This document shows, piece by piece, positions 9,472 through 18,737 of a stretch of DNA of 64,000 nt. The stretch is from an uncultured Bacilli bacterium (GTDB lineage Bacteria; Bacillota_I; Bacilli_A; RF39; UBA660): assembly GCA_944358375.1 (NCBI GenBank), contig CALVQT010000002.1, positions 62,001 through 126,000 on the forward strand. Direction: 5' to 3'. The position numbers and the translations under genes were made by a program. The notes beneath the pieces are model-generated. The model was not told where the DNA came from. It did not search any database and saw only the letters and a list, made by a program, of their open reading frames with translations. Position 1 is the first letter of the stretch, and every line of letters begins with the position of its first letter.

Positions 9472-11670
9472 GTGAAAAAAATAAAAGCAATAAAGATAAA
9501 TGTATTGTTTATTTGGACAGTTGTTTTTGTTTTTTTGTGTATAATAATAAAGTTAGTATATATTGGCAGTGGAAATATTAAAATTAATAGTCAATCTTTA
9601 AGTGCTTTTGCTAGTGATAGAGATGTAGTTAAAAAGACATTGTATGCAAAAAGAGGAACAATATTTTCTAATGACGGGCAAGTGCTTGCTAAAGATGTTA
9701 ATAGTTATACTGTAATAGCGTACTTAGATGAATCAAGAAGTGAAAATATGAGCAGACCTTATCATGTAGTAGATAAAGAGTTAACTGCAGAAAAATTAAG
9801 CCCTTTAATTAATATGAGTAAGGAATCAATTTTAAATATTTTAAACATTAAAGTGAAAAATTGTGATGATGATAATAATTGTATAGAAGTTTCTCCATAT
9901 CAAGTTGAATTAGGTCCAGGAGGTAGGGGAATAACTGAACTTATAAAAGATAAAATAAGCGATTTAGATCTTCCAGGTATTGATTTTATATCTAGTACAA
10001 AGAGATATTATCCTAATGGGGATTTTTTATCTTATACTCTTGGCTATGCAAGAACAAATGATAGTGGTAATTATGTAGGTGAAATGGGAATTGAAGCCTA
10101 TTATAATGATGAGTTAACAGGAAAGGATGGGTATATTGAGTATCAAAGTGACACTCAAGGTTATCAAATTACAAATGCACCAATGGTTGAACAAGATTCA
10201 GTATCAGGAAATGATATATATTTAACTATTGATACAAATATTCAAATGTTTACTGAACAAGCAATAGCAACTTTAGAAATATCTAAGCCTGAGTGGGCGA
10301 CAGTATCAGTTATGAATGCAAAAACTGGTGAAATATTAGGTGTCGCTTCAACCCCTAGTTTTAATAATAATACTCTTGAAATAAAATCTTATTATGATCC
10401 ATTTGTAGCAAATACTTATGAGCCTGGTTCTACATTAAAAATATTTAGCTTTATGGCTGCAATGGAGAATGGTATCTATGATGGAAATGCTACATATAAA
10501 AGTGGTAAATTAAAAGTAGACGATGCGATAATTAAAGATTGGAATGGATATGGTTGGGGTGAAATTACATATGATGATGGATTTATGGGCTCATCTAATG
10601 TTGCGGCTTCATCTTTGGCATTAAAATTAGGAAGAGCTAAATTAAAAGATTTTTATAATGCACTTGGATTTGGTAAAAAAACAGGAATAACTTTACCTAA
10701 TGAGAGTGATGGAGTAGTTAATTTTAAATATAATACCGAAGTTGCTGCAGCTTCTTATGGTCAAGGAATAACTATTAATGCTGTCCAAATGTTACAAGCA
10801 TTAACTACGCTTTCAAATGATGGTGTTATGATAAAACCATATATTGTATCTAAGATAGTTGATAGTGAAACTAATGATATATTAGTTGAAAATAAGAGAG
10901 AAGAAATAAGACAAGTTTGTAGTAGTGAAACTGCTGATTATATTAGAAACTTAATGAGAGGTGTAGTTGATGGCAGTTCAAAAATATCGACTGGTACGGG
11001 ATATTATATAAAAGGATATGATTTAATAGGTAAAACTGGTACTGCTGAAATAGCGGGTAATGGTGGATATTTATCGGGTTCTACTAATTATGTAAGAAGT
11101 TTTGCTGGTTTATTTCCAGGAGATGATCCTGAAATTATTGTTTATGTTGCAGCATCTAAAATGTCAAATTCTACATATTTAAAGCAGTCTGTTAAAACAC
11201 TTGTAAAAGATATAGGTACATATCTTAATATTTATGGTGAAAGTGAAGATACATCAGAAAGTATTTTTAATGTAGGATCTTATATAAATAAAAGTGTAGA
11301 ATATACAAAAAAATTACTTGAAACTAAAAATATGATTCCTATTATTATTGGATCTGGAGATAGAATTATTAAACAATATCCGAATAATCTTGAAAAATTA
11401 AATATTAATAATAAGATATTTTTATTAACAAACTCAAATGAATATAAAATGCCTGATATAAGTGGATGGTCTAGGAGTGATATAGAAACATTTGCTAGTT
11501 TAATTAATTTAGATGTTAGTTATACAGGAAATGGTTATGCTAAAACATATTCTATTAAAAAAGATACAATAATAGATACAAATAGTACATTAGAAGTAGT
11601 GCTAGAGCCAAAATTTATAGAAGAAGATCAAGTTGATGAAGGATTAGATAAAAAAGAATCAAAGAAATAA
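9472..11670 (+). CDS. Class B penicillin-binding protein (septal transpeptidase, PBP2B/PBP2X type)
   Basis: This enzyme cross-links peptidoglycan during division. It has one N-terminal membrane span, a dimerisation domain (with RGTIFSNDG near residue 60) and a transpeptidase domain with the three active-site motifs STLK (S320, K323), SSN (374-376) and KTG (521-523). The last about 130 residues look like two PASTA domains, the second beginning MPDISGWSRSDIE, which points to the PBP2B/PBP2X or SpoVD class. The start is GTG with a GAGGTG site; an overlapping ATG is out of frame and stops at once. mraY, murD and ftsW do not follow. A division or sporulation role cannot be separated here. Confidence 0.92.
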   Translation: MKKIKAIKINVLFIWTVVFVFLCIIIKLVYIGSGNIKINSQSLSAFASDRDVVKKTLYAKRGTIFSNDGQVLAKDVNSYTVIAYLDESRSENMSRPYHVVDKELTAEKLSPLINMSKESILNILNIKVKNCDDDNNCIEVSPYQVELGPGGRGITELIKDKISDLDLPGIDFISSTKRYYPNGDFLSYTLGYARTNDSGNYVGEMGIEAYYNDELTGKDGYIEYQSDTQGYQITNAPMVEQDSVSGNDIYLTIDTNIQMFTEQAIATLEISKPEWATVSVMNAKTGEILGVASTPSFNNNTLEIKSYYDPFVANTYEPGSTLKIFSFMAAMENGIYDGNATYKSGKLKVDDAIIKDWNGYGWGEITYDDGFMGSSNVAASSLALKLGRAKLKDFYNALGFGKKTGITLPNESDGVVNFKYNTEVAAASYGQGITINAVQMLQALTTLSNDGVMIKPYIVSKIVDSETNDILVENKREEIRQVCSSETADYIRNLMRGVVDGSSKISTGTGYYIKGYDLIGKTGTAEIAGNGGYLSGSTNYVRSFAGLFPGDDPEIIVYVAASKMSNSTYLKQSVKTLVKDIGTYLNIYGESEDTSESIFNVGSYINKSVEYTKKLLETKNMIPIIIGSGDRIIKQYPNNLEKLNINNKIFLLTNSNEYKMPDISGWSRSDIETFASLINLDVSYTGNGYAKTYSIKKDTIIDTNSTLEVVLEPKFIEEDQVDEGLDKKESKK

Positions 11671-11678
11671 TTATTTGC

Positions 11679-11707
11679 TTTAAATTATTAATAATTAATG
11701 TTATAAT
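11679..11707 (+). promoter_or_regulatory. Promoter of nusB-xseA-xseB
   Basis: TATAAT (11702-11707) is preceded by TGT, forming an extended -10. A weak TTTAAA (11679-11684) lies 17 bases upstream. It suggests nusB starts a new transcription unit after pbp. Confidence 0.6.
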
Positions 11708-11737
11708 TTAGTAGATTTAAAAGAAATGAGGCGTATT

Positions 11738-12148
11738 ATGAAATTAACTAGAACTGAAGGTAGAGAAAAAATAATGATTATCTTATATCAAGTAGATTTT
11801 TATATAAAAAATAGTATATCTTATGATTTAAACGCTGTAATTAAAGAAAATCTTGAGATTGACAATAAATTTGTAAGAGATGTAGTTAATGGTGTTTCAG
11901 ATAATATTGATAATATTGATAAGACTATATCTAAGTATTTAGACAATTGGGATTTAGATAGACTTGGTAAAACAGATAAAGCTATTCTTAGATTAGCTAC
12001 TTATGAAATGTTATATTATGATACTCCAAGTGTAGTTGTTATTAATGAAGCTATTGAACTTGCTAAGAAATATAGTGATGATAAAGTAATAAAATTAATA
12101 AATGCAGTACTTGATAAAATGAGGGATAATGAGGATGTAAATGAATAA
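11738..12148 (+). CDS. nusB: Transcription antitermination factor NusB
   Basis: NusB binds boxA RNA with S10 (NusE) to promote antitermination in rRNA operons. The all-helical pattern is clear: LTRTEGREKIMIILYQVDF at the start, WDLDRLGKTDKAILRLATYEM in the centre and VVINEAIELAKKYSDDKVIKLINAVLDK... at the end. I choose ATG 11738 because GAGG (11728-11731) lies 6 bases before it. The upstream in-frame ATG at 11726 is part of the ribosome site region. The gene overlaps xseA by 8 bases. Confidence 0.93.
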   Translation: MKLTRTEGREKIMIILYQVDFYIKNSISYDLNAVIKENLEIDNKFVRDVVNGVSDNIDNIDKTISKYLDNWDLDRLGKTDKAILRLATYEMLYYDTPSVVVINEAIELAKKYSDDKVIKLINAVLDKMRDNEDVNE

Positions 12149-13415
12149 TGAATATATTACAATAAGTGAAATAAATAGAATTATTAAATTTACAATTGAA
12201 TCCAATTATGAACTTAGAAATGTATATTTAAAGGGAGAAATAAGCAATTTAAAATATCATGGAAGAGGGCATTTGTATTTTTCACTCAAAGATGAAAATA
12301 GTAAAATAAGTGCTGTTATGTTTAATTATAAATCCTCTAATATGAATTTTAATCCTAAAGATGGGGATGCTGTTTTGGTTCATGGAAGAATAAGTGTATA
12401 TGAAAGTTCAGGAAGTTATCAAATATATGTTGATAGTATGGAATTAGATGGTATTGGCAACTTGTATGTTTTATTTGAACAATTAAAACAAAAATTAAGT
12501 AAAGAAGGTTTGTTTGATTTATCACATAAGAAAAAAATTAAGAGAGTTCCAAGAAAAATTGGCGTAATAACTGCTCCTAGTGGTGCAGCTGTTAGAGATA
12601 TTATATCTACAATAAATAAAAGATTTCCTATGACTGAAATATATTTATTTCCAACTCTTGTTCAGGGAGAGAATGCGGCTAGTAATATAGTTAAAATGAT
12701 AAAACTTGCTAATACATATGATGATATTGATACTATAATATTAGGAAGAGGCGGTGGCTCAATAGAAGATTTATGGGCGTTTAATGAAGAAATAGTAGCA
12801 AGAGCTATTTATGATAGTAGAATACCAATTATTAGTGGTGTAGGACATGAAATAGATTTTACTATTAGTGATTTTGTTTCTGATTTGCGAGCACCAACTC
12901 CAACAGGTGCAGCAATATTAGCTGTTCCTGATATAAATGAAGTAAAGAGATATTTTAAAAATTCATATGATAAAATAAATATATCTATTAATAATAAATT
13001 AAATAAATTTATACAACAATTAAATTTATATAAAACAAATTATATATTGAATAATCCAATTAAGTTATATGAAATGCAAGAACAAAAAATAGATTTATTA
13101 TATGATAAATTAGTTAATGCACTAAAAAATAAAATAGAATTATCTTATCACAAATTTGATTTAATAAAAACAAATCATATAATTAAAAATCCAAATATAT
13201 TACTTGATAATCATATTAAGAATATAAATACCATTAAGATAAAATTAGAACTATTAAATCCAATTAATGTTCTTAATAAAGGGTATTCAATCGTATATAA
13301 GGATAATAAAGTAATAAAAGATATAAATAATATAAATGATAATGATAATATTAATATTTTGGTAAAAAATGGTAATATTCTTGCTAATGTAAAAGGAGTA
13401 AGTAAAAATGAGTGA
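12141..13415 (+). CDS. xseA: Exodeoxyribonuclease VII large subunit
   Basis: XseA is the catalytic subunit of ExoVII, which degrades single-stranded DNA in repair. It begins with an OB-fold domain (about residues 3-100, with KGEISNLKYHGRGHLYFSLK). The nuclease domain carries IGVITAPSGAAVRDI, ILGRGGGSIEDLWAFNEE and SGVGHEIDFTISDFVSD..RAPTPTGAA. A helical, Lys/Asn-rich C-terminal region binds XseB subunits. Length 424 is normal. It overlaps both neighbours by 8 bases. Confidence 0.97.
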   Translation: MNNEYITISEINRIIKFTIESNYELRNVYLKGEISNLKYHGRGHLYFSLKDENSKISAVMFNYKSSNMNFNPKDGDAVLVHGRISVYESSGSYQIYVDSMELDGIGNLYVLFEQLKQKLSKEGLFDLSHKKKIKRVPRKIGVITAPSGAAVRDIISTINKRFPMTEIYLFPTLVQGENAASNIVKMIKLANTYDDIDTIILGRGGGSIEDLWAFNEEIVARAIYDSRIPIISGVGHEIDFTISDFVSDLRAPTPTGAAILAVPDINEVKRYFKNSYDKINISINNKLNKFIQQLNLYKTNYILNNPIKLYEMQEQKIDLLYDKLVNALKNKIELSYHKFDLIKTNHIIKNPNILLDNHIKNINTIKIKLELLNPINVLNKGYSIVYKDNKVIKDINNINDNDNINILVKNGNILANVKGVSKNE

Positions 13416-13644
13416 AAAAATTGATAAGAAAGATATGAAATTTGAAGATGCTGTTAAAGCATTAGAAAAGATAATTAATGAATTAGAAAGTGGCGATTTA
13501 GATTTAGATAAATCTATAAGCGAGTATTCACAAGCAATGAAATTAATTGAATTTTGTGAAGATAAATTAAATTCTGCTAGTAAGACAGTTAATAAATTAG
13601 TTGAAGAAAGCGGAAAAATAGTTGATTTTGAAGTGGAAGAATAG
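13408..13644 (+). CDS. xseB: Exodeoxyribonuclease VII small subunit
   Basis: XseB is the short helical subunit that binds in several copies to XseA. The signature is clear: MKFEDAVKALEKIINELESG, LDLDKSISEYSQAMKLIEFC and DKLNSASKTVNKLV. The 78-residue length is typical. It overlaps the end of xseA by 8 bases, so the two subunits are probably co-translated. In many Bacillota ispA follows here; instead spoIVB follows and no ispA-like gene is adjacent. Confidence 0.95.
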   Translation: MSEKIDKKDMKFEDAVKALEKIINELESGDLDLDKSISEYSQAMKLIEFCEDKLNSASKTVNKLVEESGKIVDFEVEE

Positions 13645-13717
13645 TAAATATTGGAAATGTAAATATTGGTTATATTAAAATACTATAAGTGATTAAAATA
13701 ATAAAGAGGTGAATATC

Positions 13718-14695
13718 ATGAAAAAAATGATAGTTATTGGCTTTATTATTTTATTTTTGCCTATAAATATATTAGCATATTCTAAAAATGTAATTCCAGG
13801 AGGAGAAAGTATAGGTATAAATATTAATACTGATGGCTTGGTGGTTGTTGGTTTTTATAAAGTTAATGATGAATATATTGCTAAAGAAAATATAAAAGTA
13901 GGAGATAGAATTATTAAAATTAATGATATAGAAGTTAGTTCTTTAGATGAACTCATTGATGTGGTTGATAAAAGCGTTTTAGATAATGAGGAAGTAAATG
14001 TAAAATTAATAAGAAATGGTAAAGAAATAGATACATATTTAAAATTAGAAAAAGATAATGATTTATATAAAACAGGGCTTTATGTAAAAGATTCTATTAT
14101 TGGTTTAGGAACATTAACATATATAGATCCAATTAGTAAAATATATGGCGCTTTAGGTCATGAAATCTTATTTAATGAAACAGATAAAAGAGTTGAAATT
14201 AAAGATGGTAATATATTAATGAGTAAAGTAACAAGTATTAATAAAAGTAGAAATGGATATGTTGGCTCTAAAAATGCAAATATATTATATGATGATGTTA
14301 TTGGAAGCATAAATAAAAATACAAATAAAGGTATATTTGGCAAGTATATAGGTATACTTCCAAATAAGGATTTAATGGAAATTTCTAATTTCTCAGATAT
14401 TAAAAAAGGTGATGCATATATTTTAACAGTTACTAAAAATAATAATATAAATAAATATAAAATAAATATATTAGAAAAATATAATAATAAAAAAGATACA
14501 CAAAAAGCATTTAGTTTTGAAATAGTAGATAAAGATTTAATTGATAAAACTGGCGGTATTGTACAAGGAATGAGTGGTTCTCCTATTATACAAAATGACA
14601 GGTTAATTGGAGCAGTAACCAATGTATTAGTTGATAATGTTAAGATAGGTTATGGAATTAGTATTATCACTATGTTGGAAGAGGGTGAAAGATAA
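13718..14695 (+). CDS. spoIVB: Stage IV sporulation protein B, S55 serine peptidase
   Basis: SpoIVB is a secreted PDZ-serine peptidase that, in sporulating Bacillota, signals from the forespore to activate the sigma-K processing complex. The 325-residue protein starts with a signal peptide or anchor (residues 1-21), followed by a PDZ domain (about 30-115, GDRIIKINDIEVSSLDEL) and the S55 domain with GALGHE (His148) and GGIVQGMSGSPI (Ser288). I choose ATG 13718 because AAAGAGGTGA lies just before it; an upstream in-frame GTG (13709) is inside that site. Two direct repeats of TAAATATTGG (13645, 13660) lie upstream. No other sigma-K pathway gene is nearby. Confidence 0.9.
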   Translation: MKKMIVIGFIILFLPINILAYSKNVIPGGESIGININTDGLVVVGFYKVNDEYIAKENIKVGDRIIKINDIEVSSLDELIDVVDKSVLDNEEVNVKLIRNGKEIDTYLKLEKDNDLYKTGLYVKDSIIGLGTLTYIDPISKIYGALGHEILFNETDKRVEIKDGNILMSKVTSINKSRNGYVGSKNANILYDDVIGSINKNTNKGIFGKYIGILPNKDLMEISNFSDIKKGDAYILTVTKNNNINKYKINILEKYNNKKDTQKAFSFEIVDKDLIDKTGGIVQGMSGSPIIQNDRLIGAVTNVLVDNVKIGYGISIITMLEEGER

Positions 14696-14788
14696 ATATA
14701 TAATTATTAAATGCATAATGTTATTAAATTTTAAATTAATTTTTGATTAGTACTCACATTTTATAAAAATTTAATCCCTCAGTTTTCC

Positions 14789-14817
14789 TTGATTTTTGAG
14801 TTATAACGCTATATAAT
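14789..14817 (+). promoter_or_regulatory. Promoter of the repeat-protein gene
   Basis: TTGATT (14789-14794) and TATAAT (14812-14817) are separated by 17 bases. A strong AGGGGGA ribosome site follows before the ATG at 14844. Confidence 0.75.
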
Positions 14818-14843
14818 AATAGCAAATTTAGGGGGAATATTTT

Positions 14844-17800
14844 ATGCTTAAATATCGATTTGAATTAATAAAAGAAATTCCTAATGATGAAGGTAAAAAA
14901 GTAAATTATTTAATTAAAGAAGGAAAAGTTGATTTAAATGATATTATTAATGATCTTATAGCAACTCAAGATCCAAATCTTATTTATTCTTTTGCTCGCT
15001 ATGTTAATGGTGCTCCATTAGATAAATTAGCAGATGCTATTATTGAAACAAAAAATATTGAATATATTTATAGATTTGGTTGGATTAAAAATACACCATT
15101 AGATAAAATCGCTGCTTTTCTTATTAAATCACAAAATATTGAATATATTTTAAAGTTTTGTTTCGATGGGCCAATTGAATTACCTATCGAAATCATGGAT
15201 AAAATAGTCGATGGTGTTGCAAAAATGCAAAATGCTGAATATATTTATGATTTTTCATATAAACTTCATTTTTATGAAGAAAAAAAATTAATAAGAGTGA
15301 CAAGACCTAATAATGAACAAATTCAAACAATATTTGACTTAAGTGATTATCTTTATCGATGTAAATCTTTGGATGAAATTAATTTTGAAGATGAAGAAAC
15401 GAGAAGATTATTTAATGAATTAATAAATACTATTTATGTTTATTGTAATAAGGATATAAATAATAAATATCTTAGGGAAAAAATATATAAATTAATGGAT
15501 GCTGTTGTTGAAGCGTATAATTATAATAAAATATTTCATACAGGAATTTCTGTACAAGGTGAAGAAATAGAATATTATAATATAACAAGTTTTAGAATAC
15601 ATTTTAACGCTTTAATTAATAATTTAAGTAAAGTCATTAATCAAATGAAAAATAGTGAAGAACATAATAAAAATATTTATAATAGTAGAATGAATATGTT
15701 ATTTGATAAATTAACAGATGGTATCGCTAAAACAAAGAATGCAGAATATATTTTAAAATTTGCTCAAAATATTCCATATGCCTCATTTGATAAATTAGTA
15801 GATGGAATTATTGAAACAGGGGATGCTAAAGATATTTATACATTTGCTCTTGAATTTAAAAATGCACCAATGGATAAATTAACAAATGGTATTGCTAAAA
15901 CGAAGAACGCATATTTTATTTATAAATTTGCAACTCATTTTGAAGGAGTTAATATAGACGTATTAACAGATGCTATTATTGAAACGGGGGATGCAAATTA
16001 TATTTTGATGTTTGCCCGTGATATTAAAAATGCATCAATAGAAAAATTAGAAAATGCTATTATTAAAATAGGGGATGCAGAACATATTTATTATTTTGCA
16101 CGTAATATTAATGGCTCATCATTAAGAAAATTATGTAAAGCTATTTTAGAAACTAAAAATCAACAATATATAGAATCATTTGCAATCGATTATTCTATTT
16201 TATCTAGAATAAAACAAGAAAGAACTTTAGATGATAGATTTGAAAGTTTAAATGAACTATTTAATGAAGAAAGATTTAATGTAATAAGTAATAATTGTGA
16301 AAAATATGAAAATTTATTTATTGAAAATGAATTAGATAAAACAAGTGATAATTATTTTTTGCATTTAATAAGAACAATTCCTCTTAATAGACTTATAATT
16401 ATTATAATATCTAATATGGAAAAAAATGGTTGGGAAGTACTTAACTTTTATCTTAAAGAAGGCATCTTTGACATGAAGGATATTGTCAATGCTGTTGTAG
16501 AGTCAAAAAATCCTAAATATATCTATTATTGTGCAAAGAATATTATATTTGATTCAAGATTGACGGACGCTATTATTGAAACTAAAGATGCATATGCGAT
16601 TTTTTACTTTGCTAGAGATATTAAAAACACACCAACAGATAAATTAATAGATGCTATTATTAAAACTAAAAATGCTCAAGTTATATACGATTGTGCATTC
16701 AAATTTAAAGATTATCCACTTGATAAATTAGAAGATGGAATTATAGAGACACAAATGCCACATCATATTTATAATTTTGCTCACGATGTTAAAGGCGCTA
16801 ATATTAATAAATTAGCTATTGGTATAATTAAAACTAAAGATCCTTTTTATATTTATAAGTTTGCACTTGATATTGAAGGTGCACCAATAGGAAAATTATG
16901 TAATGCTATTTTAGAAACAAAAGATGAAAAATATATTAAACTTTTTGCAACTAGTGATAGTATTTTAACAAAAATAAAACAAGATAGAGCATTAAATAAA
17001 TTAGATGAAAAAAGTGATGATAGTTTAAATAAATTATCAAATACGATTACTCTTAAAAAACTTATAATTACATTAATAGAGGGTGTGCCTAACGAAGGAA
17101 TTGAGAAAATTGATTTTTATATTAATGAAGGCATAATAAATATTAATGATATTGTTAATGTTCTTGCAGAATTAAAAAAACCTAAATATATTTATTATTG
17201 TGCTAAAAATGGTATAGCTATATCAAAATTAGCAAAAATCATCATTGAAACAGGAGATGCAGAGTGGATTTATAAATTTGCTTGTGATGTTAAAGGTGCA
17301 CCTATAAATGAATTAATAAATGCTATTATTGAAACTAAAAATGGTGAAGTTATTTATAATTGTGCATGTAAATTTAAAGATTTTTCAATAGACAAACTAG
17401 TTGATGGAGTTATTGAATCACAAGATTTGGAATATATTTATGAGTTTGCCCGTAATATTAAAGGCGCACCAATAGAAAAATTAGCTATTGGCTTAATTAA
17501 ATCTAGAAAATATAGAGCAGATTTTCTTGCGGAATATATTTGTAAATTTGCTTTTAATATTGAAAATGCGCCGATAGATTTATTAGCAAATGCAGTTATT
17601 GAAACTAAGAGTGCAGAACATATTTATTATTTTGCCCGTAATATTAAAGGCGCACCAATAAATAAATTAGCAGATGCTATTATTGAATGTAAAGATGCAG
17701 AACATATTTATTATTTTGCTCGTTTAGTTGAAGGAGCACCAATAGAAAAATTAGAAGATGCTATTATTGAAACAAGGGATGCAGAGTATATTTATCTTTT

Positions 17801-17996
17801 TGCTCGTTTTGTTAGAGGAGCATCAGTAAAAAAATTATATGCTGCTTATTTAGAAACAAAAGATGAAAAATATATTAAAGATTTTGAATTGCTCTATCGT
17901 CGCTTCGAATCATTAAGAGAAAGAGGAAGAGAATTACATGAATTAGATGATAAAATAGCGAAAATGATTTTATCGAAAAAATATTTATATCAATAG
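14844..17996 (+). CDS. Giant helical repeat protein (28-residue repeats in three blocks), unknown function
   Basis: The 1,050-residue product has no signal peptide or membrane span, so it should be cytoplasmic. It is built from about 22 copies of a 28-residue unit whose consensus runs KLADAIIETKDAEYIYYFAR followed by a NIKGAPIN-like turn, probably two short helices per unit. The copies fall into three blocks (about 40-450, 565-705 and 790-1015). Each block is capped at the start by a segment like VNYLIKEGKVDLNDIIN and at the end by LETKDEKYIK with a charged helix. Block one carries an insertion (about residues 145-285). Some adjacent units are almost identical at DNA level with an 84-base period, showing recent duplication. 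I do not recognise a named family; a protein-binding scaffold is a guess. Confidence 0.8.
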   Translation: MLKYRFELIKEIPNDEGKKVNYLIKEGKVDLNDIINDLIATQDPNLIYSFARYVNGAPLDKLADAIIETKNIEYIYRFGWIKNTPLDKIAAFLIKSQNIEYILKFCFDGPIELPIEIMDKIVDGVAKMQNAEYIYDFSYKLHFYEEKKLIRVTRPNNEQIQTIFDLSDYLYRCKSLDEINFEDEETRRLFNELINTIYVYCNKDINNKYLREKIYKLMDAVVEAYNYNKIFHTGISVQGEEIEYYNITSFRIHFNALINNLSKVINQMKNSEEHNKNIYNSRMNMLFDKLTDGIAKTKNAEYILKFAQNIPYASFDKLVDGIIETGDAKDIYTFALEFKNAPMDKLTNGIAKTKNAYFIYKFATHFEGVNIDVLTDAIIETGDANYILMFARDIKNASIEKLENAIIKIGDAEHIYYFARNINGSSLRKLCKAILETKNQQYIESFAIDYSILSRIKQERTLDDRFESLNELFNEERFNVISNNCEKYENLFIENELDKTSDNYFLHLIRTIPLNRLIIIIISNMEKNGWEVLNFYLKEGIFDMKDIVNAVVESKNPKYIYYCAKNIIFDSRLTDAIIETKDAYAIFYFARDIKNTPTDKLIDAIIKTKNAQVIYDCAFKFKDYPLDKLEDGIIETQMPHHIYNFAHDVKGANINKLAIGIIKTKDPFYIYKFALDIEGAPIGKLCNAILETKDEKYIKLFATSDSILTKIKQDRALNKLDEKSDDSLNKLSNTITLKKLIITLIEGVPNEGIEKIDFYINEGIININDIVNVLAELKKPKYIYYCAKNGIAISKLAKIIIETGDAEWIYKFACDVKGAPINELINAIIETKNGEVIYNCACKFKDFSIDKLVDGVIESQDLEYIYEFARNIKGAPIEKLAIGLIKSRKYRADFLAEYICKFAFNIENAPIDLLANAVIETKSAEHIYYFARNIKGAPINKLADAIIECKDAEHIYYFARLVEGAPIEKLEDAIIETRDAEYIYLFARFVRGASVKKLYAAYLETKDEKYIKDFELLYRRFESLRERGRELHELDDKIAKMILSKKYLYQ

Positions 17997-18028
17997 AAAA
18001 AATTATACTATCATATTTAATATAATAT

Positions 18029-18086
18029 AAAAGATTTTAATTAATATGTTTTATTAATTCATATTAATTTTAAATCTTTTTTTATT
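18029..18086 (+). terminator. Terminator of the repeat-protein gene
   Basis: A long AT-rich hairpin pairs the arm at 18030-18048 (AAAGATTTTAATTAATATG) with 18060-18079, with one bulged base, and runs into seven T residues. The loop is about 11 bases. Confidence 0.8.
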
Positions 18087-18428
18087 TTAATAAAAATATT
18101 GGTAATCAAGTTTAAAATATAAAAAGATTATGTAACATAGAATTCAAATCATATTTAAAAAGCATTGAAATAGAAATTTTGTAAAATATTTTAAATTATA
18201 TAGAAGAAAATTTAAATTATTGTGTAATATAAGTAGATTTATATGGAGGGGAAAATGGCGAATAGAAGAAAAGAAGATGATAAATTATCTAAAGAAGAAG
18301 GAGATAAATTAAAAAAAGAATATGATTAACTGATTCATAAGTAGATTTAATTGAAAAGAAAGAATATGATAAGTGTTCTTTTATGAAGATGATAAAGAAT
18401 AATATATTGTAAAGTAAAACATAATAAA
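18087..18428. other. Gene-poor stretch with a small broken reading frame
   Basis: Apart from the small damaged frame listed at 18255-18412, nothing convincing is visible. The DNA is AT-rich with scattered stops in all frames. Confidence 0.5.
18255..18412 (+). pseudogene. Small frameshifted gene remnant or 24-residue peptide
   Basis: An ATG at 18255 with a strong GGAGGGG site opens a 24-codon frame (starts MANRRKEDDKLSKEEGDK) ending at 18329. Directly after, another frame from 18341 reads VDLIEKKEYDKCSFMKM and stops at 18412. The charged, Lys/Glu-rich composition of both parts suggests one former gene broken by a frameshift and stop. It could instead be a true short basic-acidic peptide. No family is recognised. 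Confidence 0.35.
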
Positions 18429-18457
18429 TTGCTATAAAATATTTTTTGTGCTAGAAT
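18429..18457 (+). promoter_or_regulatory. Promoter of the DUF1292-like gene
   Basis: TTGCTA (18429-18434), 17 bases and TAGAAT (18452-18457) with TGC just before the -10 form an extended -10 promoter. Confidence 0.65.
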
Positions 18458-18477
18458 TATTCTAGGAGGATATGCAT

Positions 18478-18735
18478 ATGGTAGACAAAAATATATTAAA
18501 TGTTACTACTGAAAGAGGAGAAAGTGTTGAAATTAAAGTATATGATATTTTAGATGAAAATTTATATAATAAAACATTTATAATATATGCTCTTTCTGGT
18601 AATGAAAATACAATATTTGCTTCTATATTGAATGAAGGGGAAAATAGTTTTTCTTTAGAAAGTATTACTAGTTCTGATGAACTTCAGTATGTAAATAGTG
18701 AAATTGAAACAATAATAAATGATTTAGAGGCATAA
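18478..18735 (+). CDS. DUF1292 (YrzB-like) protein
   Basis: An 85-residue acidic protein resembling the YrzB/DUF1292 family, whose members typically show a short beta-rich fold and a segment like YALSGNENTIFASIL followed by ITSSDELQYVNSEI. The role of the family is not established. The start at 18478 is preferred because GGAGGA (18465-18470) is 7 bases before it; the ATG at 18472 is too close. It is separated by 2 bases from the coiled-coil gene, so they form one unit. A second member sits in the ruvX operon at 24071. Confidence 0.65.
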   Translation: MVDKNILNVTTERGESVEIKVYDILDENLYNKTFIIYALSGNENTIFASILNEGENSFSLESITSSDELQYVNSEIETIINDLEA

Positions 18736-18737
18736 CA

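Noticed and set aside
14158..14622. Minus-strand open frame of 154 codons inside spoIVB
   Set aside because: It lies wholly antisense to a clear S55 peptidase gene, has no ribosome site and its Leu/Ile/Ser-rich translation is a mirror of the sense codons.
14844..17996. Reading the repeat protein as a TPR or Sel1 protein
   Set aside because: TPR units are 34 and Sel1 units about 36 residues with different conserved positions. The unit here is 28 residues.
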